DNA from: CAWJKP01 sp963843465
GTDB taxonomy: Bacteria; Planctomycetota; Planctomycetia; Pirellulales; Thermoguttaceae
Direction of reading: 5' to 3'
Assembly (NCBI GenBank): GCA_963843465.1
Contig: CAWJKP010000003.1
Location: forward strand, 62,001-126,000
Length of the DNA: 64,000 nucleotides
Of this stretch, positions 60,922-64,000 are shown piece by piece (within the stretch, counting starts at the first letter, position 1; each line of letters starts with the position of its first letter). Below the pieces are notes generated by a model, which did not search any database, was not told the DNA's origin, and saw nothing but the letters and a program-made list of their open reading frames with translations. The position numbers and the translations under genes are program-made.

Positions 60922-61662
60922 ATGCGATTGGTTCTGCTGGGCACTACCGGCTATCATCCCAACGACCAGCGGCAGACGGCCTGCTTCCTGCTGCCGGAGT
61001 GCGGGGTGATGTTGGATGCGGGCACGGGCCTGTACCGCTCGGCCGACTACCTGGCGGGGCCGGAGCTGGACATCTTTCTGACCCACGCCCACCTCGATCA
61101 CGTGATCGGGCTGAGCTTCCTCTTCGACGTGACCTTCGCCCACCCGCTTTCGCGCATCGTCGTTCACGGCCAGTCCGAGAAGCTCGCGGCGATCCAAGAG
61201 CATCTCTTCTCGCCGCTGTTGTTTCCCGTCCCGCCTCCCTGCCGCTTCGAGCCCCTGGAGGGAGCGGTGACGGTGGGACAAGGCGGACGGGTGAGCTGGT
61301 TTCCCCTGGTTCACCCGGGCGGGAGCGTCGGCTATCGCCTGGACTGGCCCGGCCATTCGCTGGCCTACGTGACGGACACCACGGCCTCCCCGGACGCTCC
61401 CTACCTTGAGCAGATCCGCGGCGTGGACCTGCTGTTGCACGAGTGCTACTTCCCCGATCGCCGGGCCGAGTGGGCGACGCGAACGGGCCACAGCCATACC
61501 ACGCCGGTGGCGCAGACGGCGCGGCGGGCGGGCGTCGGCCGCCTGCTGTTGGTACACCTCAATCCCCTAGCCAGCGAGGAGGACCCGATCCAGCTCAACG
61601 TCGCCCGATCGATCTTCCCTCGCACCGAGATCGGCAAAGACCTGATGGAACTGGACTTCTAG
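60922..61662 (+). CDS. MBL-fold hydrolase, RNase Z-like
   Basis: The protein is 246 residues from the ATG at 60922. The metal-binding HxHxDH is THAHLDH at 54-60, preceded by MLDAGTG. Later landmarks are YVTDT (Asp ligand), LLHECYF and GHSHTTPVAQ with a further His. This is the RNase Z/arylsulfatase-like MBL layout. The substrate could be an RNA 3' end or a small phosphodiester; not resolvable here. The stop overlaps the convergent gene's stop by four bases. Confidence 0.85.
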   Translation: MRLVLLGTTGYHPNDQRQTACFLLPECGVMLDAGTGLYRSADYLAGPELDIFLTHAHLDHVIGLSFLFDVTFAHPLSRIVVHGQSEKLAAIQEHLFSPLLFPVPPPCRFEPLEGAVTVGQGGRVSWFPLVHPGGSVGYRLDWPGHSLAYVTDTTASPDAPYLEQIRGVDLLLHECYFPDRRAEWATRTGHSHTTPVAQTARRAGVGRLLLVHLNPLASEEDPIQLNVARSIFPRTEIGKDLMELDF

Positions 61663-61928
61663 GCCGCCATCTTCTCCGGTTCCAGCTCCTCGAAGAGGTT
61701 GATCGTCCGCAGCATGTTGCCCGCCGCGTCGTAGAACTGGACGATCCCGCCGCTGACGAACCACATGGCCATCATGCCGTCGAGGCGGTAGGTGCGGGCG
61801 ACATAGTCGCCGTTGTCGATGAGGATCGTCTCATCAATGTCCAGGAGGCTGCGGGACGACACTCCCAAATCGCGGAAGATGCGGAGCACGAGCTCGCGGA
61901 CCTCAAAGGGGCGAGGGGAAAGCTGCAT
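61659..61928 (-). CDS. Hypothetical protein, about 89 aa
   Basis: The protein starts at the ATG at 61928 (MQLSPRPFEVRELVLRIF) with GGGAG upstream. It is a small, acidic alpha/beta protein with no motif I know (LLDIDETILIDNGDYVARTY, then MWFVSGGIVQFYDAAG). The composition is natural and the stop is convergent with the MBL gene. Probably a planctomycete-restricted protein. Confidence 0.65.
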   Translation of the reverse strand: MQLSPRPFEVRELVLRIFRDLGVSSRSLLDIDETILIDNGDYVARTYRLDGMMAMWFVSGGIVQFYDAAGNMLRTINLFEELEPEKMAA

Positions 61929-62096
61929 GGTTCCCGCTCCCAGTAGACAAACTTCTCGACTCCTTGCTTTGTATCGTCCCTCGCCATGCACCAAGATTGA
62001 CACGAGGCCGCGATCCCTACCATTTTGCCCAAGCGGTCGCCTTGCCGTAGAATTCCTACCTGGAATGCGGCCCCCTCGATCCGGCGGGGGAAGCAG

Positions 62097-62114
62097 GTTA
62101 TGCTTGAGCATAAC
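62097..62114. repeat. GTTATGCTTGAGCATAAC palindrome
   Basis: An 18-base palindrome in the gap upstream of the protease gene, from the same family as 52778-52795. The remaining 61929-62160 sequence has no gene. Confidence 0.85.
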
Positions 62115-62160
62115 GTTTGCCCAACTTATTGTTTTACAGGCGCTGAAGCGTAGCCCACCG

Positions 62161-62625
62161 ATGCCTAAGTCCCATCGAGAACTACCGACGATCGGCTGGC
62201 GGGAGTGGGTAGCGCTGCCGGCGCTGGGCATCGCGGCGATCAAGACCAAGGTCGATACGGGAGCCCGCTCCTCGGCGATCCATGCGTTCAACGTGTCCGT
62301 AGTGCGACGCGGCGGACGCGACATCGTGCAGTTCCAGGTGCACCCCCTGCAACACAACGCGAAGATCGCCGTGGCCGCGGAAGCAGAACTCGTCGAGTAT
62401 CGCCACGTGCGCAACTCCGGCGGCCAGCAAATGCTCCGGCCCGTGATCCTCACGGAGCTGGCCCTTTGGGATCGGCTTTGGACCATCGAGCTGACGCTGG
62501 CCGGCCGCGACGCGATGGGCTTCCGCATGTTGCTGGGCCGCGAGGCCCTCAGGCGGCGATTCCTGGTCAACCCCGGCAGGTCGTACCTGGCCGGCCGGCC
62601 CGACCGCGATCGGCGGATTTGCTAG
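62161..62625 (+). CDS. RimK-associated ATP-dependent zinc protease family protein (PF05618)
   Basis: The protein is 154 residues from the ATG at 62161. IGWREWVALPALGIAAIKTK is followed by the pepsin-like VDTGARSSAIHA (Asp32), the hallmark of the RimB/COG4067 family, whose fold is retropepsin-like. LWTIELTLAGRDAMGFRMLLGR closes the domain. These proteins accompany RimK-type ligases and are thought to trim or regulate glutamate tails on proteins. A rimK gene follows 135 bases downstream in the same direction. The stop codon TAG (62623-62625) is the first part of a TAGGAGTTAGAA repeat. Confidence 0.85.
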   Translation: MPKSHRELPTIGWREWVALPALGIAAIKTKVDTGARSSAIHAFNVSVVRRGGRDIVQFQVHPLQHNAKIAVAAEAELVEYRHVRNSGGQQMLRPVILTELALWDRLWTIELTLAGRDAMGFRMLLGREALRRRFLVNPGRSYLAGRPDRDRRIC

Positions 62626-62733
62626 GAGTTAGAAGGTAGGAGTTAGGAGTTAGAATGGGGGAGCGGCAGCCGTTGAGGATTCGTGACTTCTATTCTAACT
62701 CCTAACTTCTAACTCCTAACTTCTAACTCCTTC
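62622..62733. repeat. TAGGAGTTAGAA direct/inverted repeat array
   Basis: Four or more TAGGAGTTAGAA-type units at 62623-62656 face inverted TTCTAACTCCTA units at 62692-62731. The element begins at the stop codon of the protease gene. Confidence 0.9.
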
Positions 62734-62760
62734 TTCTACACGAACCTACGAGCGGCAGAC

Positions 62761-63667
62761 ATGAAAATCGCCATCCTCTCGCGGAAACCGTCGCTCTACT
62801 CCACCCGCCGGCTCAAAGAGGCCGGCGAACAACGGGGGCATGAGATGCACGTCATCGATTACCTCCGTTGCTACATGGACATCACCGCCCAGAATCCCAA
62901 GCTTCACTACCAGGGCAAGCCGCTGACCGGCTTCCACGCCGTCATTCCCCGCATCGGCGCGTCGAAAACCTTCTACGGCACGGCCGTCGTCCGCCAGTTC
63001 GAGATGATGGGCGTCTTCTCGGCCAACGAGTCGCAGGCCATCAGTCGCTCCCGCGACAAACTCCGCGGCATCCAACTCCTCTCCCGCCGCGGCGTCGGGC
63101 TGCCCATCACCGGGTTCGCCAACTCGACCAAGGACATCGACGGGCTGATCAACATCGTCGGCGGGGCGCCGCTGGTGATCAAGCTCCTGGAAGGGACCCA
63201 GGGGATCGGCGTGATCCTGGCGGAGACGCGAAAAGCGGCCCAGGCGGTGATCGAGGCCTTTTGCAATCTCGACGCCAACATCCTCGTGCAGGAATTCATC
63301 CGCGAGGCCCGAGGCTCGGAACGTCCGCTGCTTCGTCGTGGCCGGGAAGGTGGTGGCGGCCATGCGCCGTCAGGCCCCGCCGGGCGAGTTCCGCTCGAAC
63401 CTGCACCGCGGCGCCAGCGCCACCAAGACCAAGCTCACGCCCGAGGAGCGGAGCACGGCGGTCCGCGCGGCGCGGGCCCTGGGGCTGAATGTCTCGGGCG
63501 TGGACATCATCCGCTCCAAACGCGGCCCGCTGGTGATGGAGGTGAACTCTTCCCCCGGCCTGGAAGGCGTCGAAACGACCACCGGGCTGGACGTCGCCTC
63601 CAGCATCATCGAGTTTATCGAGCGGGCCGCCGCGCAGGGCAGCACGCAGGACACGGTGAAAGGCTAG
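62761..63667 (+). CDS. rimK: RimK-family alpha-L-glutamate ligase, ATP-grasp (frameshift near 63318)
   Basis: The protein is about 301 residues. N-terminal: MKIAILSRKPSLYSTRRLKEA, then PRIGASKTFYGTAVVRQFE. ATP-grasp signatures are RSRDKLRGIQLLSRRGVGLP, GGAPLVIKLLEGTQGIGVIL and, in the second frame, CFVVAGKVVAAMRRQAP and the metal site LVMEVNSSPGLEG. RimK adds Glu residues to the C-terminus of ribosomal protein S6 or related targets. The frame changes within GGCTCGGAACGTCC at 63311-63324; removing one A restores a single chain. With the upstream zinc-protease-family gene it forms a peptide-tail addition/removal pair. Confidence 0.9.
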
Positions 63668-63679
63668 CCGGCGGCTTCA

Positions 63680-63731
63680 TTTTGGATTTTGGATTGCCGA
63701 TTTTGGATTCCAACCCAAAATCCAAAGCCTA
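63680..63731. repeat. TTTTGGATT inverted repeat
   Basis: TTTTGGATTTTGGATTGCCG faces inverted AACCCAAAATCCAAA, a short AT-rich element after the rimK stop. Confidence 0.7.
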
Positions 63732-63897
63732 CAATGCAACAACTTACCAGCCACGGGCTTCCTAACCGGCACAATCGGCATTTCCTGCCTTCTCCTCATC
63801 CCTTCTGATCCCAACGCCGATTCTGCGGAGTACGATTGCAGTGGGCAAGATCGGCGGATCGCCGACGAAGGCTCAACATCCTATTCGCGCCGCTGAA

Positions 63898-64000
63898 ATG
63901 ACCAGGCTTCGTCGTTGTTCCGGCTTTACGCTGATCGAGGCACTGATTGTCGTGGCGATCATGGCCATCTTGGCGGCCACGCTCGTCCCCCAGTTCTCGT
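63898..64000 (+). CDS. Prepilin-like (type II secretion/pilin-type) protein, 3' partial
   Basis: From the ATG at 63898 it reads MTRLRRCSGFTLIEALIVVA, then IMAILAATLVPQFS to the window end. GFTLIE is the prepilin peptidase site with N-methylation at Phe, followed by the hydrophobic helix. Planctomycetes carry many such DUF1559-like pseudopilins. A GTG at 63841 in the same frame gives a longer leader; the ATG is more typical. The gene continues beyond the window. Confidence 0.75.
   Translation, partial: MTRLRRCSGFTLIEALIVVAIMAILAATLVPQFS

Noticed and set aside
1..64000. CRISPR array
   Set aside because: Direct repeats with regular unique spacers are absent; the 27-base tandem at 57174 has no spacers.

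Overview
The window is high-GC bacterial DNA that most resembles a planctomycete (Pirellulales-like). The evidence is family content: secreted PQQ-propeller and right-handed beta-helix proteins, a TAT-exported Gfo/Idh/MocA oxidoreductase, an N-terminally anchored leucine-rich repeat protein, GYF-domain proteins, a cysteine/proline-rich secreted protein and a Hint-domain protein. Housekeeping genes are scattered rather than clustered (gatB, groES, infA, sdhCAB, aceEF-lpd, rimK), and nearly every intergenic gap holds a palindromic repeat. This assignment is inference; there is no rRNA or tRNA in the window.

Layout. 1-7.5 kb: the end of a URO-D family gene, an unknown membrane-tailed protein, a three-gene small membrane-protein operon (YqjD-like, unknown, Holin-X-like), an unknown protein and a transglutaminase. 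7.5-14 kb: an accessory region with an XRE regulator, a methyltransferase, a Hint-domain protein, two VapC-type toxin-antitoxin pairs, a frameshifted unknown gene and a dead transglutaminase fragment. 14-21 kb: gatB, groES, a DUF900-type hydrolase lipoprotein, and a GYF protein coupled to a KAP-like ATPase. 21-28.5 kb: a lipoprotein, the Cys-rich secreted protein between a sigma-70-like promoter and a strong terminator, a TPR/O-GlcNAc-transferase-like protein, unknown proteins and infA. 28.5-39.2 kb: a beta-helix protein, a sigma-54 activator, a NarL-type two-component pair, a PQQ-propeller protein, an oxidoreductase, a BSP-like peptidase and an LRR protein. 39.4-41 kb: a complete IS256-family element inside a palindromic repeat. 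41-45.5 kb: sdhC-sdhA-sdhB split by an unknown gene. 46-53.6 kb: an orphan receiver, aceE-aceF-lpd, then a nucleotidyltransferase cassette at the lpd 3' end. 53.6-64 kb: gene remnants, a TPR protein, an AsmA/TamB-like protein, an MBL hydrolase, a RimK-type peptide-modification pair and the start of a prepilin-like gene.

Two themes run through the window. First, nine or ten genes, including aceE, are split by single-base indels, most of them consistent with loss of one C or G in a short run. Indel errors in the assembly are the simplest explanation, so I annotate each as one gene. One case (12994-13000) coincides exactly with a canonical -1 slippery heptamer and deserves separate testing. Second, at least ten families of palindromic repeats sit at gene ends. 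They supply stop codons, a start codon and a Shine-Dalgarno sequence. One is translated in frame inside the E2 linker of pyruvate dehydrogenase, and two host nested mobile elements. Functional links are clearest for central carbon metabolism (PDH complex feeding succinate dehydrogenase) and for the protease-RimK pair; most other neighbours look unrelated.
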